Below are positions 18,641-27,296 of a stretch of 64,000 nucleotides of DNA, piece by piece; the stretch's first letter is position 1; each line of letters starts with the position of its first letter. Made by a program: the position numbers and the translations under genes. Origin of the DNA: Ruegeria lacuscaerulensis (GTDB lineage Bacteria; Pseudomonadota; Alphaproteobacteria; Rhodobacterales; Rhodobacteraceae); NCBI RefSeq assembly GCF_013031245.1, contig NZ_WPZL01000001.1, forward strand, positions 124,001 through 188,000, in the 5' to 3' direction. The notes beneath the pieces are model-generated. The model was not told where the DNA came from and made no database searches. It was given only the letters and a program-made list of their open reading frames with translations.

Positions 18641-18987
18641 AACATCGCGGATTTCCCGGACGCATGCCCGGAACCGATTTTCAGTTCACCATTCGCCGGG
18701 CAAATCCCAAGGGCGTCACCTCCCTGACCCGGCGTGAGAGGTTTCGCGACCGCAAGCCGGCGGACCGCCGCGCGGACGCGGCCTTCATGGAGGCGTTGTG
18801 GGAACACTTCGGTGATCAGCCATTCGAGCGTGGCAATCTGGACGCCGGGCGCCTGAGCTGGTTTTTCGAGCGTGAGGTCGTTCCGGCCGAAGACCCGTTT
18901 GATCCGGCCAGTTATGATGCGTTGTTGGTGATTGATCCGGACGTGGCTCGGATGTCCTTCCCCGACATTTTCGACGGGGTGCGGTGA
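18634..18987 (+). CDS. Hypothetical protein, 117 residues
   Basis: A soluble, charged protein (arginine-rich at residues 20-50, acidic towards the end), with no signal peptide and no family I recognise. GAGGAGGT stands 5 bases before the ATG, one of the strongest ribosome sites in the region, and the start overlaps the stop of micro-ORF B. It lies in the pccB transcript direction, just before the convergent porin. The strong site and clean coding composition argue that it is real. Confidence 0.65.
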   Translation: MLKHRGFPGRMPGTDFQFTIRRANPKGVTSLTRRERFRDRKPADRRADAAFMEALWEHFGDQPFERGNLDAGRLSWFFEREVVPAEDPFDPASYDALLVIDPDVARMSFPDIFDGVR

Positions 18988-19034
18988 CTCATGCAAGCCG
19001 CTGTCGCACATACCAATCTTGGGGCTATCCCGGC

Positions 19035-19061
19035 AAAAACCCTGCCCAAGGTCGGGCAGGG
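19035..19061 (-). terminator. Terminator of the porin gene
   Basis: On the minus strand CCCTGCCC-GACCTT-GGGCAGGG is followed by TTTTT. It lies 14 bases after the porin stop and faces the plus-strand genes from pccB, so it may end both. Confidence 0.9.
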
Positions 19062-19074
19062 TGGGTATGTGCGC

Positions 19075-20226
19075 TCAGAAATTCAACTGAGCGGCCACCT
19101 GGACCCGGTTGCCATCAAAAGTCCGGCCCGTGGGCGCGTCGTTCCTTTCGCCGTAGATATATTCCGCGCTGAGGGTCAGATTGTCAGTGGCCTTGTAAAA
19201 GGCGTTTACGTGGATCGTTTCAAGCTCGGTAAAAGACAACGTGCCAGTCGAGGTCGGCAGGTCGTAGCTTTCCCTGCCATGGGAGATACCGACATTCCAT
19301 TTGGGGCCGAGGTCCTGGCGGAATTCAATGGTATATCCGTCAACGTCGTTAGCCTGACCGCCGACAACCGGATCACCCAGACCGATCATGTAGGGACCAA
19401 GCGCCTGGCCGTTGACATAGTTGACCTGGAACAGGCCGCCTTCCCACGGACGGATCGATCCGGACACGGTGAAACCTGTCTGGTCGACTTCAACTCCTCC
19501 ACCTTCGGCCTTGCCGTACAGCGCCGAGGCGCGGGCGACATAAGTGCCATCGTTATATTCAACCGCCGCAGTCAGGACCGGATCGTTGGAGTTCGAACCG
19601 CCGACATTCTCTTCGATGGAAGTCGAAAACGTTGTGTTGGTAGCAAATCGGTTCGAATAGCGAACCTGCGGAACGCGGGCAAAAGGAATACCAACCGGGC
19701 CGTTGAATTCAACCGAGGTCGGATAGGTGTCCAGCGGCATGAAATTGGTCCATGTCTGACCAATCAGCCAGTTGTCTCCGATCGTGATATTGGCGTGGCG
19801 CAGGCGCAGCTCTGCAGTACCGTTCGAGGCGAACAAGTCCAGCTCAAGCTGACCGCCGATTTCACCAATGGCGCTGGGTGTGCTGGTGCGCAATCCGATC
19901 CGGGACTGGCGAACAGTTGCACCAAAAGTGCCGCTGGTCGCGGCCGATGGTTCACCGATGACGTTCACAAAGGCGGTATCACCCTGGTCAAATTCGAAGT
20001 CATAGAAAAAATCGGCCTTGATGTAGCCATAGACATCAAGAGTGGTGTTTCCGATCCTCAGATCTCCGGTGCCAGAGCCAGGGTTCGCGGCCTCCAGGGC
20101 CTCGACACGGGCGCGCAATGCATCCAGTTCGGCCTGGGTTTGGGCGTCTTGGGCAAAAGCAAGCGTGCTGGTCACACTAAGAGCAGAGGCAGCAAGCAGG
20201 ATTGCCTTTTTTCTCTTTGTAATCAT
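19075..20226 (-). CDS. DcaP-like outer-membrane porin
   Basis: A 383-residue outer-membrane channel. After a signal peptide (residues 1-~23, ending LAFAQ) comes a short coiled coil (TQAELDALRARVEALEA), then a barrel beginning VYGYIKADFFYDFEF and ending with the terminal phenylalanine in VAAQLNF, all features of DcaP-type trimeric porins. The ATG at 20226 (AGGAAACACTCAC before it) replaces the open frame start at 20274. It is on the opposite strand to the pcc genes and probably serves uptake of short organic acids, by context only. Confidence 0.88.
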   Translation of the reverse strand: MITKRKKAILLAASALSVTSTLAFAQDAQTQAELDALRARVEALEAANPGSGTGDLRIGNTTLDVYGYIKADFFYDFEFDQGDTAFVNVIGEPSAATSGTFGATVRQSRIGLRTSTPSAIGEIGGQLELDLFASNGTAELRLRHANITIGDNWLIGQTWTNFMPLDTYPTSVEFNGPVGIPFARVPQVRYSNRFATNTTFSTSIEENVGGSNSNDPVLTAAVEYNDGTYVARASALYGKAEGGGVEVDQTGFTVSGSIRPWEGGLFQVNYVNGQALGPYMIGLGDPVVGGQANDVDGYTIEFRQDLGPKWNVGISHGRESYDLPTSTGTLSFTELETIHVNAFYKATDNLTLSAEYIYGERNDAPTGRTFDGNRVQVAAQLNF

Positions 20227-20604
20227 GTGAGTGTTTCCTTGTGTGCAAGTGTACAAACTCAAGGTTTCACGCAAATGTCAGCGTTGGAAATCACGAGAAC
20301 GGGATGGAAATTGATAATTTGCTCATGCAAAAGTGTGTTTAAGACCACGGTTTTTCACAGCATGGTGAACAGATCGGTTAACATTCTGTTCGTGAATATT
20401 ATTTTACTGCGGGTAATGCCGCCGATTCGTGATGTTGCATATGCAGAAAACCGTAATGCCCGAGGAATTTGTAACGGGAACGTGACGGATTTGGATGCCA
20501 AACCCACGCATGCGGCCATGATCCATGTCGGCACGAATTTGCGCGGGATTTTGCCAGATTGGCGGTTTCCAGCCGGAATCTCAGTTGGAAACAAACCTTT
20601 GTTT

Positions 20605-20745
20605 GCGGTGTCGATTATGCCGTGCAATCTGAACGGGCAGTGCGGCTCTACTTTGCCTGCGCCGCACAAGCACCTACTATTCCGTACCCCTTCCTTCCGC
20701 GGGCAGGTTTGTGAAACCCACAAAATCCTGCCCGCGTTTTTCTTT
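20605..20745 (+). ncRNA. Candidate small RNA ending in an orphan terminator
   Basis: The 3' end is fixed by the terminator at 20698-20745; the 5' end is a guess downstream of the 20589-20604 palindrome. There is a 5' hairpin GTGCGGC (20640-20646) with GCCGCAC (20661-20667), then an unpaired CU-rich linker with CACCTACTATTCC and CCCCTTCCTTCC, then the terminator stem. CU-rich linkers can pair with ribosome-binding sites. No plus-strand gene lies upstream for 1.6 kb, so the terminator needs its own transcript. I do not match it to a named RNA family. Confidence 0.5.
20698..20745 (+). terminator. Strong rho-independent terminator without upstream gene
   Basis: Ten-base stem CGCGGGCAGG/CCTGCCCGCG continued by TTTGTG/CACAAA with a two-base bulge, then TTTTTCTTTG. 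The T run exists only on the plus strand. Confidence 0.85.
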
Positions 20746-20876
20746 GTGCACACTACGCGCTTCAAGCGGCATAAACCTGCGCAAATACCCACTTCACCGC
20801 CCCTGTTATTGAATAACAACGCCTGGTTGCGGCAAGTGCCCCCGAATGAGTCAAGAAACCTAAAGGGGCAGAAGAC

Positions 20877-21080
20877 ATGCGATTCTCACGTATTTACCTT
20901 GCAGTGGCGGCCTGTGCCGGCCTTGCCGCGTGTGGTGACAGCACGGGCGAACAGGCGCTGCTTGGCGGCGGCGCAGGAGCGGTGGGCGCGGCGGTCGTCA
21001 GCGCCGACCCGCTGTTGGGCGCAGTGGTCGGTGCAGCGGGCAACGTGCTGTACTGCAAGACGCAGAACAACTGTAGGTAA
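20877..21080 (+). CDS. Small lipoprotein with glycine-rich segment
   Basis: A 67-residue protein with a lipoprotein signal: the lipobox LAAC places the lipidated cysteine at residue 19, followed by GDS. Residues ~29-58 form a glycine/alanine-rich hydrophobic stretch of glycine-zipper type, and the tail has two cysteines. Likely anchored in the outer or inner membrane. It is followed by two hairpins before pccA. Function unknown. Confidence 0.8.
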   Translation: MRFSRIYLAVAACAGLAACGDSTGEQALLGGGAGAVGAAVVSADPLLGAVVGAAGNVLYCKTQNNCR

Positions 21081-21127
21081 CACCGAATGCACTGGGGCGC
21101 GCGTCGCCCCGTCCGTCATCGCGCATC

Positions 21128-21164
21128 ACGCCGTCGCAGGGTCAATTCCCCGCGGCGGCGTTTT
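21128..21164 (+). terminator. Terminator between small lipoprotein gene and pccA
   Basis: ACGCCGTCGC pairs with GCGGCGGCGT (one G-U pair), extended by GGG/CCC, followed by a T run overlapping the end of the stem. It ends 33 bases before the pccA start. A second hairpin (GGGGCG-CGCGT-CGCCCC) lies just upstream near 21098-21114. It separates the lipoprotein transcript from pccA or acts as an attenuator. Confidence 0.7.
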
Positions 21165-21197
21165 GCGTTTCCAGAACACAAAGACAAAGGACGTTCC

Positions 21198-23243
21198 ATG
21201 TTCAACAAGATCCTGATCGCCAACCGGGGCGAGATCGCCTGCCGGGTCATCAAGACCGCTCGTAAGATGGGTATCGGCACTGTTGCCATTTACTCGGACG
21301 CGGACAGAAACGCGTTGCATGTGTCGATGGCGGACGAAGCGGTTCACATTGGCCCTCCGCCTGCGAACCAGTCCTACATCGTGATTGACAAGGTGATGGA
21401 AGCAATTCGCCAAAGCGGGGCGCAGGCCGTGCATCCCGGATACGGTTTTCTGTCCGAAAACTCGAAATTCGCTGAAGCGCTGGATGCTGAAGGCGTAGCG
21501 TTTGTCGGCCCCCCGGTTGGCGCGATTGAAAGCATGGGGGACAAGATCACCTCGAAGAAAATCGCGCAGGAAGCGGGCGTTTCGACCGTGCCCGGTTACA
21601 TGGGCCTGATCGAAAACGCGGATGAGGCGGTGAAGATCTCGAACGACATCGGCTATCCCGTGATGATCAAGGCCAGCGCCGGCGGCGGTGGTAAAGGCAT
21701 GCGCATCGCCTGGAATGATGAAGAGGCGCGCGAAGGATTCCAGTCGTCCAAGAACGAGGCAGCTAATTCCTTTGGCGACGACCGGATTTTCATCGAGAAA
21801 TTCGTGACTCAGCCGCGCCACATCGAAATTCAGGTGCTTTGCGACAGCCATGGCAATGGAATCTATCTGGGCGAACGTGAGTGCTCGATCCAGCGCCGTA
21901 ACCAGAAAGTGGTGGAGGAGGCGCCGTCGCCGTTCCTCGACCCGGAAACGCGTAAAGCGATGGGTGAGCAAGCGGTGGCCTTGGCCAAGGCCGTGAACTA
22001 TGCCAGCGCGGGCACGGTGGAATTCATCGTCGATGGTGACAAGAACTTCTATTTCCTGGAGATGAACACTCGTCTGCAGGTGGAACACCCGGTGACCGAA
22101 CTGATCACTGGTGTCGATCTGGTCGAACAGATGATCCGCGTGGCCGCGGGTGAGAAACTTTCGATCACACAGGACGACGTGACCCTGACCGGCTGGGCCA
22201 TCGAAAACCGTCTTTATGCTGAAGACCCCTATCGCGGCTTCCTGCCGTCGATTGGTCGTCTGACACGCTATCGCCCGCCGCAGGAAACCGCTGCCGGTCC
22301 GTTGCTGGTCAACGGCAAATGGCAGGGTGACGCGCCCGAAGGCGAAACCGCCGTGCGCAATGATACAGGCGTCTATGAAGGCGGCGAGATCAGCATGTAT
22401 TACGACCCGATGATTGCCAAGCTGTGTACCTGGGCTCCGATCCGCGAACAGGCGATCGAGGCCATGCGCGTGGCGCTGGACAGCTTCGAGGTTGAGGGCA
22501 TCGGCCACAACTTGCCGTTCCTGTCCGCCGTGATGGACCACCCGAAATTCATCAGTGGCGACATGACCACGGCCTTCATTGCCGAAGAATACCCGGATGG
22601 GTTCCAGGGGGTAACTCTGCCCGAATCCGACCTGCACCAGATCGCGGCCTCCTGCGCGGCGATGCACCGAGTTGCTGAAATCCGCAGGACGCGCGTTTCC
22701 GGCCGGATGGACAATCACGAACGCAAGGTCGGCAAACGTTGGGTTGTGACGCTGCAAGGTCAGGAATACCCTGTTCAGGTGAATGCTGACCGAGAAGGCG
22801 CAACGGTCAAATTCGAAGACGGTACCACCTTGCGCGTGGCATCGGACTGGACGCCGGGTGATCAATTGGCGGTGCTGGACGTGAATGGCAGCCCGCTGGT
22901 TCTGAAGGTCGACAAGATCTCGGGCGGGTTCCGCATCCGCAACCGGGGGGCGGACCTGAAGGTGCATGTGCGCCGTCCGCGGCAGGCAGAACTGGCCAGA
23001 ATGATGCCAGAAAAACTGCCGCCGGATACCTCAAAAATGCTGCTCTGCCCGATGCCCGGTCTGATCGTGAAGGTCGATGTTGAAGTTGGGCAGGAGGTTC
23101 AGGAAGGCCAGGCGCTGTGCACCGTCGAGGCGATGAAGATGGAAAACATCCTGCGCGCCGAGAAGAAAGGCACCGTAGCCAAGATCAACGCAGGCCCCGG
23201 CGACAGCCTCGCCGTAGACGATGTGATCATCGAGTTTGAATGA
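21198..23243 (+). CDS. pccA: Propionyl-CoA carboxylase alpha subunit
   Basis: A 681-residue biotin-containing subunit that carboxylates its own biotin using ATP and bicarbonate and passes the carboxyl group to PccB. Biotin carboxylase domain at ~1-450 (ATP-grasp loop GGGGKG, residues 162-167), then the BT domain that contacts PccB, then the biotinyl domain with Lys647 in EAMKMEN. The frame is open to 21087, but the ATG at 21198 gives the family start MFNKILIANRGEIA. The Ruegeria pomeroyi PccA used in the published holoenzyme structure has the same architecture. Confidence 0.98.
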   Translation: MFNKILIANRGEIACRVIKTARKMGIGTVAIYSDADRNALHVSMADEAVHIGPPPANQSYIVIDKVMEAIRQSGAQAVHPGYGFLSENSKFAEALDAEGVAFVGPPVGAIESMGDKITSKKIAQEAGVSTVPGYMGLIENADEAVKISNDIGYPVMIKASAGGGGKGMRIAWNDEEAREGFQSSKNEAANSFGDDRIFIEKFVTQPRHIEIQVLCDSHGNGIYLGERECSIQRRNQKVVEEAPSPFLDPETRKAMGEQAVALAKAVNYASAGTVEFIVDGDKNFYFLEMNTRLQVEHPVTELITGVDLVEQMIRVAAGEKLSITQDDVTLTGWAIENRLYAEDPYRGFLPSIGRLTRYRPPQETAAGPLLVNGKWQGDAPEGETAVRNDTGVYEGGEISMYYDPMIAKLCTWAPIREQAIEAMRVALDSFEVEGIGHNLPFLSAVMDHPKFISGDMTTAFIAEEYPDGFQGVTLPESDLHQIAASCAAMHRVAEIRRTRVSGRMDNHERKVGKRWVVTLQGQEYPVQVNADREGATVKFEDGTTLRVASDWTPGDQLAVLDVNGSPLVLKVDKISGGFRIRNRGADLKVHVRRPRQAELARMMPEKLPPDTSKMLLCPMPGLIVKVDVEVGQEVQEGQALCTVEAMKMENILRAEKKGTVAKINAGPGDSLAVDDVIIEFE

Positions 23244-23319
23244 TCATGACCGCGCATTTGCCATATCTCCATAAGTTCCCGGTGTTCTGCGCCGGGTGCT
23301 ATGGGCGTGGCGAAGGCGC

Positions 23320-23766
23320 TCAACCGCCCTCGCGCCGTTCACGAATCTCGCGTTCGCGCAGGGGCGTCTTGTCGATAGAACGGCCGATTTCGCGGACGCT
23401 CCAGGGGCTGGGTTTGCGCAGTTTGACGACGCCGTCCTTGTCGACGAACACCATCTGGAACCCGCGTGGACGCAGCTGTGCCCGAATCGGAGACCGCGCC
23501 GATGGGTCGGTATCGGTCAGGACTACGACATCCCGGTCCCGCATCGCATCTTCGCCCTCAAGCAGCATGTCGATTTGTTGTTGGAACCGCGGGTCTGCAG
23601 GTGTGTCAGCGAAAACGACAATGGGTCGGCTGACCCATAGATATTCGCTTAATTCGCTGTCACCGGCAGGGCGGACGAAATCTTCACCGGCGGGTGCAGA
23701 CCCATCCGCCGCCAAAGCGGCCAGCGGGAATAGTGCCGAGAAAACAAGGGCAAGCGTTCGTGTCAT
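23320..23766 (-). CDS. DUF4174 domain protein, exported
   Basis: A 148-residue protein with a signal peptide (residues 1-~20, LFPLAALAA). The rest is a thioredoxin-fold-like DUF4174 domain (PIVVFADTPADPRFQQQI, then RGFQMVFVDKDGVVKLR) without a CxxC active site. Probably periplasmic; function unknown. The frame is open far upstream as the antisense of the mutase gene, but the ATG at 23766 with AGGAGG before it is the real start. It lies convergent to pccA and divergent from the mutase. Confidence 0.85.
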   Translation of the reverse strand: MTRTLALVFSALFPLAALAADGSAPAGEDFVRPAGDSELSEYLWVSRPIVVFADTPADPRFQQQIDMLLEGEDAMRDRDVVVLTDTDPSARSPIRAQLRPRGFQMVFVDKDGVVKLRKPSPWSVREIGRSIDKTPLREREIRERREGG

Positions 23767-23934
23767 GAGGCCTCCTGTTCGTTTGAATATAGCCTCTGCG
23801 TCGACGAATGCGACCAGCGAAATGAACATGGCGTTCAAAATGTTGCGCTTAGCCGTACCCGAACGGGCGGCACTGAACATCACAATGCGCGGGCCATGCC
23901 CCGGCGCGATCCGAATTGAAAAGAGGAAATCGCT

Positions 23935-26061
23935 ATGACCGATACGAAGGACTGGCAGGCGCTGGCCGAAAAAGAGCTGCGCGGTCGCCCGTTGGAAGAC
24001 CTGACCAAAGAGACTTTGGAAGGCATCGACGTCAAACCGCTCTACACGCACGACGATACCGCCGATCTGCCACATATGGGGTCCTTGCCCGGGTTCGGTC
24101 CGTTCACGCGCGGGGTAAAGGCGACGATGTATGCGGGGCGTCCGTGGACGATCCGTCAGTATGCCGGGTTCTCGACAGCTGAGGAATCGAACGCGTTTTA
24201 CCGCCGCAATCTGGCTGCGGGGCAGCAGGGTGTCTCGGTGGCCTTCGATCTGGCGACGCACAGGGGGTACGACAGCGACCACCCGCGCGTTGTTGGCGAT
24301 GTGGGTAAAGCCGGTGTGGCAATAGACAGCGTCGAGGACATGAAGATCCTGTTCGACGGCATTCCGCTGGACAAGGTCTCGGTCTCGATGACGATGAACG
24401 GCGCGGTGATCCCGATCCTGGCAAGTTTCATTGTCGCGGGTGAAGAGCAGGGGCACGACAAATCCGTACTGTCCGGCACTATTCAGAATGATATTCTGAA
24501 AGAATTCATGGTGCGCAACACCTATATCTATCCGCCCGAGCCGTCGATGCGGATCATCTCGGACATCATTGATTTCACATCGAACGAGATGCCCAAATTC
24601 AATTCGATCTCGATCTCGGGCTACCATATGCAAGAGGCCGGGGCGAACCTGGTGCAGGAGTTGGCTTATACGCTGGCTGATGGTCGTGAATACGTGCGCG
24701 CAGCGACCGAAGCCGGGATGGATGTGGACAAGTTCGCGGGCCGTCTGTCGTTCTTCTTCGCTATCGGTATGAATTTCTTCATGGAAATCGCCAAACTGCG
24801 CGCTGCTCGCACGTTGTGGCACCGGGTGATGACCGAGTTCGGCGCGAAATCCGAGCGTTCGAAAATGCTGCGAACTCACTGCCAGACCTCTGGCGTGTCG
24901 CTGCAGGAGCAGGACCCCTATAACAACGTGATCCGCACCGCCTATGAGGCGATGAGCGCGGTTCTGGGCGGCACCCAGTCGCTGCACACCAACGCACTGG
25001 ATGAGGCGATAGCGCTGCCCACCGATTTCTCGGCCCGCATTGCGCGGAACACGCAATTGGTGCTGCAAGAAGAAACGGGAGTGACCGATGTGGTCGATCC
25101 TTTGGCGGGCTCGTACTATGTTGAAAGCCTGACCAATGAACTGGTCGAAAAGGCCTGGGCGCTGATGGAAGAGGTCGAGGAAATGGGCGGTATGACCAAG
25201 GCTGTCGCCTCGGGCATGCCCAAGTTGCGCATCGAGGAATCGGCAGCGCGCCGTCAGGCGATGATCGACCGGGGCGATGAGGTAATCGTCGGGGTCAACA
25301 AATACCGCAAGGAACAGGAAGACCCAATCGACATTCTGGACGTCGACAATGTCGCCGTTCGTGAGGCCCAAGTTGCGCGGCTGGAACGTATCCGCGCAAC
25401 ACGTGATGAGGCTGCGTGCCAGACCGCGCTGGCCGCACTCACCAAGACTGCCAAAGAGGGTGGAAACCTGCTGGCCGCTGCCGTCGAGGCCGCCCGCGCC
25501 CGCGCATCCGTAGGAGAGATCAGCATGGCAATGGAAAAAGAGTTCGGTCGTCACCGCGCCGAAGTGAAAACGCTGGCCGGTGTCTACGGGGCGGCCTATG
25601 AGGGCGACGAAGGCTTTGCAGCCATTCAGAAATCCATCGAGGAGTTCGCTGAAGCCGAGGGTCGTCGACCGCGATTGCTGGTGGTCAAGATGGGGCAGGA
25701 CGGTCACGACCGGGGCGCCAAGGTGATCGCCACCGCCTTTGCCGATATCGGGTTTGACGTGGACGTTGGACCATTGTTCCAAACCCCGGCCGAAGCTGCA
25801 CAGGATGCGGTGGACAACGACGTGCACGTCGTCGGCATCTCGTCGCAGGCAGCGGGGCACAAAACACTTGCACCGCAGCTGGTCGAAGAGCTGAAAAAGG
25901 CAGGGGCCGAGGATATCATCGTGATCTGTGGTGGTGTCATCCCGCAGCAGGATTACCAGTTCCTCTATGATCACGGCGTCAAGGCGATCTTTGGGCCGGG
26001 CACCAATATCCCCGAGGCCGCGCAGGACATCTTGCGTCTGATCGGCGAGGCCAAAGGCTGA
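23935..26061 (+). CDS. scpA: Methylmalonyl-CoA mutase
   Basis: A 708-residue adenosylcobalamin enzyme converting (R)-methylmalonyl-CoA to succinyl-CoA, the last step of propionyl-CoA assimilation. The substrate barrel fills ~1-540, and the C-terminal cobalamin domain has the DxHxxG motif D589-G-H591-D-R-G594. The length is that of the single-chain mutase type. An AAGAGGAAATC ribosome site precedes the ATG. Epimerase and the MeaB chaperone are not found in the window. Confidence 0.97.
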   Translation: MTDTKDWQALAEKELRGRPLEDLTKETLEGIDVKPLYTHDDTADLPHMGSLPGFGPFTRGVKATMYAGRPWTIRQYAGFSTAEESNAFYRRNLAAGQQGVSVAFDLATHRGYDSDHPRVVGDVGKAGVAIDSVEDMKILFDGIPLDKVSVSMTMNGAVIPILASFIVAGEEQGHDKSVLSGTIQNDILKEFMVRNTYIYPPEPSMRIISDIIDFTSNEMPKFNSISISGYHMQEAGANLVQELAYTLADGREYVRAATEAGMDVDKFAGRLSFFFAIGMNFFMEIAKLRAARTLWHRVMTEFGAKSERSKMLRTHCQTSGVSLQEQDPYNNVIRTAYEAMSAVLGGTQSLHTNALDEAIALPTDFSARIARNTQLVLQEETGVTDVVDPLAGSYYVESLTNELVEKAWALMEEVEEMGGMTKAVASGMPKLRIEESAARRQAMIDRGDEVIVGVNKYRKEQEDPIDILDVDNVAVREAQVARLERIRATRDEAACQTALAALTKTAKEGGNLLAAAVEAARARASVGEISMAMEKEFGRHRAEVKTLAGVYGAAYEGDEGFAAIQKSIEEFAEAEGRRPRLLVVKMGQDGHDRGAKVIATAFADIGFDVDVGPLFQTPAEAAQDAVDNDVHVVGISSQAAGHKTLAPQLVEELKKAGAEDIIVICGGVIPQQDYQFLYDHGVKAIFGPGTNIPEAAQDILRLIGEAKG

Positions 26062-26068
26062 CCCCACC

Positions 26069-26090
26069 AAGATTTTCAACGAAAAATCTT
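26069..26090 (+). terminator. AT-rich hairpin after the mutase gene
   Basis: AAGATTTTC and GAAAAATCTT with a short loop, 8 bases after the mutase stop. It has no clean T run, so it may be only a weak terminator or an mRNA-stabilising hairpin. Confidence 0.4.
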
Positions 26091-26163
26091 GTGATCCTGT
26101 GCCTTTGACGAAAACATGCGACCAGATCCGTTTGGGTCTGGTCTTTTTCACAGGAGGGCGCGC

Positions 26164-26766
26164 GTGTTACTGGATCATCTGGCCGTTGCGGGCGAAACGC
26201 TCACAGAGGCGTCTGCTCATATCGAACAAGCGTTAGGCGTACCGCTGCAGGATGGCGGCAAGCACGAAAAGTTCGGCACCTACAACCGGCTGCTGGGCCT
26301 GCGGAATGGGCTTTATCTGGAGGCCATCGCGATAGACCCGGAAGCCCCCAATCCCGAAAGAACCCGGTGGTTTGACCTGGACCGGTTTAAGGGTCAGCCC
26401 CGCCTGACCAACTGGATTTGCCGGGTGTCAAATATCGCAGAGTCGCTGACTGTCTTTCCCGACGGTGTCGGTCGTCCAATTGACCTGGCTCGTGGGGCTC
26501 TGCGATGGCAGATGGCGGTTCCGCCCAATGGGCGCTTGCCCTTTGACAACCTGTTCCCGGCGCTCATTCAGTGGCACGGTGATCTGCACCCGGCCAAGAT
26601 GCTGCAGGACAGCGGCTGCCGTCTGCAGCGCCTCGTGGTTTACCATCCGGAGGCTTTGGACTTAGCGAGGCTTTTGGGGGATTTGGAGATGGTCGTGTTT
26701 GACACCGGACCTGCCGCATTGCAGGCTGAGTTCGAGACACCTCATGGCAAACGCGTGCTGGAATGA
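26164..26766 (+). CDS. VOC/glyoxalase-like domain protein
   Basis: A 200-residue protein of the Glyoxalase_3 (VOC superfamily) type, with LLDHLAVAGETLTEA at the start and a second His-containing strand (WHGDLHP). A GTG start at 26164 is chosen since AGGAGG stands 6 bases before it; the frame is open to 26116. It overlaps the next gene by 4 bases. The substrate is unknown. Confidence 0.75.
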   Translation: MLLDHLAVAGETLTEASAHIEQALGVPLQDGGKHEKFGTYNRLLGLRNGLYLEAIAIDPEAPNPERTRWFDLDRFKGQPRLTNWICRVSNIAESLTVFPDGVGRPIDLARGALRWQMAVPPNGRLPFDNLFPALIQWHGDLHPAKMLQDSGCRLQRLVVYHPEALDLARLLGDLEMVVFDTGPAALQAEFETPHGKRVLE

Positions 26767-27251
26767 TAACCCGGCAAGCTCAGGTTGCGGATGCAGCCGC
26801 TATTGCTGCGATCACCAACGCGATCATCCGCGAGACGCTCGTCACCTTCACGACCGATGAGCGGAGCGCCGAAGATATTGCTGTTGATATCAAAAACCGC
26901 TGTCCAGCTTATCTTGTGGCCGAAGTCGACGGGCAGGTGGTGGGTTTTGCCACCTATGGCCCGTTTCGTTCCGGGCCGGGATATGCGCGGTGTCGCGAGC
27001 ATACGATCCAACTGGCCCCTGAGGCGCGCGGGCGGGGCGCGGGGCGGTCGTTGATGTGGGCCCTTGAGGCCGTGGCGCAGGCAGAAGGCGTGCACGTGCT
27101 GGTGGCTGGCATTTCTTCGGCCAATTTGGACGCCATCGCTTTTCACGCGTCGCTCGGTTTTTCCGAGGTCGGTCGCATGCCAGAGGTTGGTTTCAAATGG
27201 GGCAAATGGCTGGATCTTGTGCTGATGCAGAAAATTCTTGCCGCGGACTGA
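26763..27251 (+). CDS. GNAT acetyltransferase, phosphinothricin-acetyltransferase-like
   Basis: A 162-residue GNAT enzyme that moves an acetyl group from acetyl-CoA to an amine. The start MITRQAQVADAAAIAAITN and the pattern around EARGRGAGRSLM (CoA loop, residues ~82-95) match the Pat/Bar subgroup. It is coupled to the upstream VOC gene (ATGA overlap). The true substrate is probably an amino acid or analogue. Confidence 0.85.
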   Translation: MITRQAQVADAAAIAAITNAIIRETLVTFTTDERSAEDIAVDIKNRCPAYLVAEVDGQVVGFATYGPFRSGPGYARCREHTIQLAPEARGRGAGRSLMWALEAVAQAEGVHVLVAGISSANLDAIAFHASLGFSEVGRMPEVGFKWGKWLDLVLMQKILAAD

Positions 27252-27296
27252 TTAGTCGCACCTGACAGTCGCGATTTGGGACGCTAGGGTGCGCTC

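Larger units (their letters stand above)
20227..20876. other. 650-base region without protein gene
   Basis: Between the divergent porin and the small lipoprotein. It holds the AT-rich porin promoter zone, a palindrome AAACAAA-CC-TTTGTTT at 20589-20604, and a candidate small RNA ending in a very strong terminator at 20745. The minus-strand ORF at 20355-20819 has no ribosome site and no protein-like composition and is not called. Confidence 0.6.

Noticed and set aside
20355..20819. 154-codon minus-strand ORF in the gene-free region
   Set aside because: No ribosome site, no signal or domain, and it overlaps the strong plus-strand terminator and hairpins.
18991..21216. 741-codon plus-strand open frame
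   Set aside because: It runs antisense to the porin and through the intergenic region into pccA, with no ribosome site and no recognisable protein.
21126..22967. 613-codon minus-strand open frame opposite pccA
   Set aside because: Mirror frame of pccA; low-complexity His/Arg-rich translation typical of shadows.
23767..26151. Very long minus-strand open frame (about 795 codons) in front of the DUF4174 gene
   Set aside because: It is the antisense of methylmalonyl-CoA mutase, open because of GC-rich codon bias. The mutase frame has all family motifs, and the DUF4174 start at 23766 has its own ribosome site and signal peptide.
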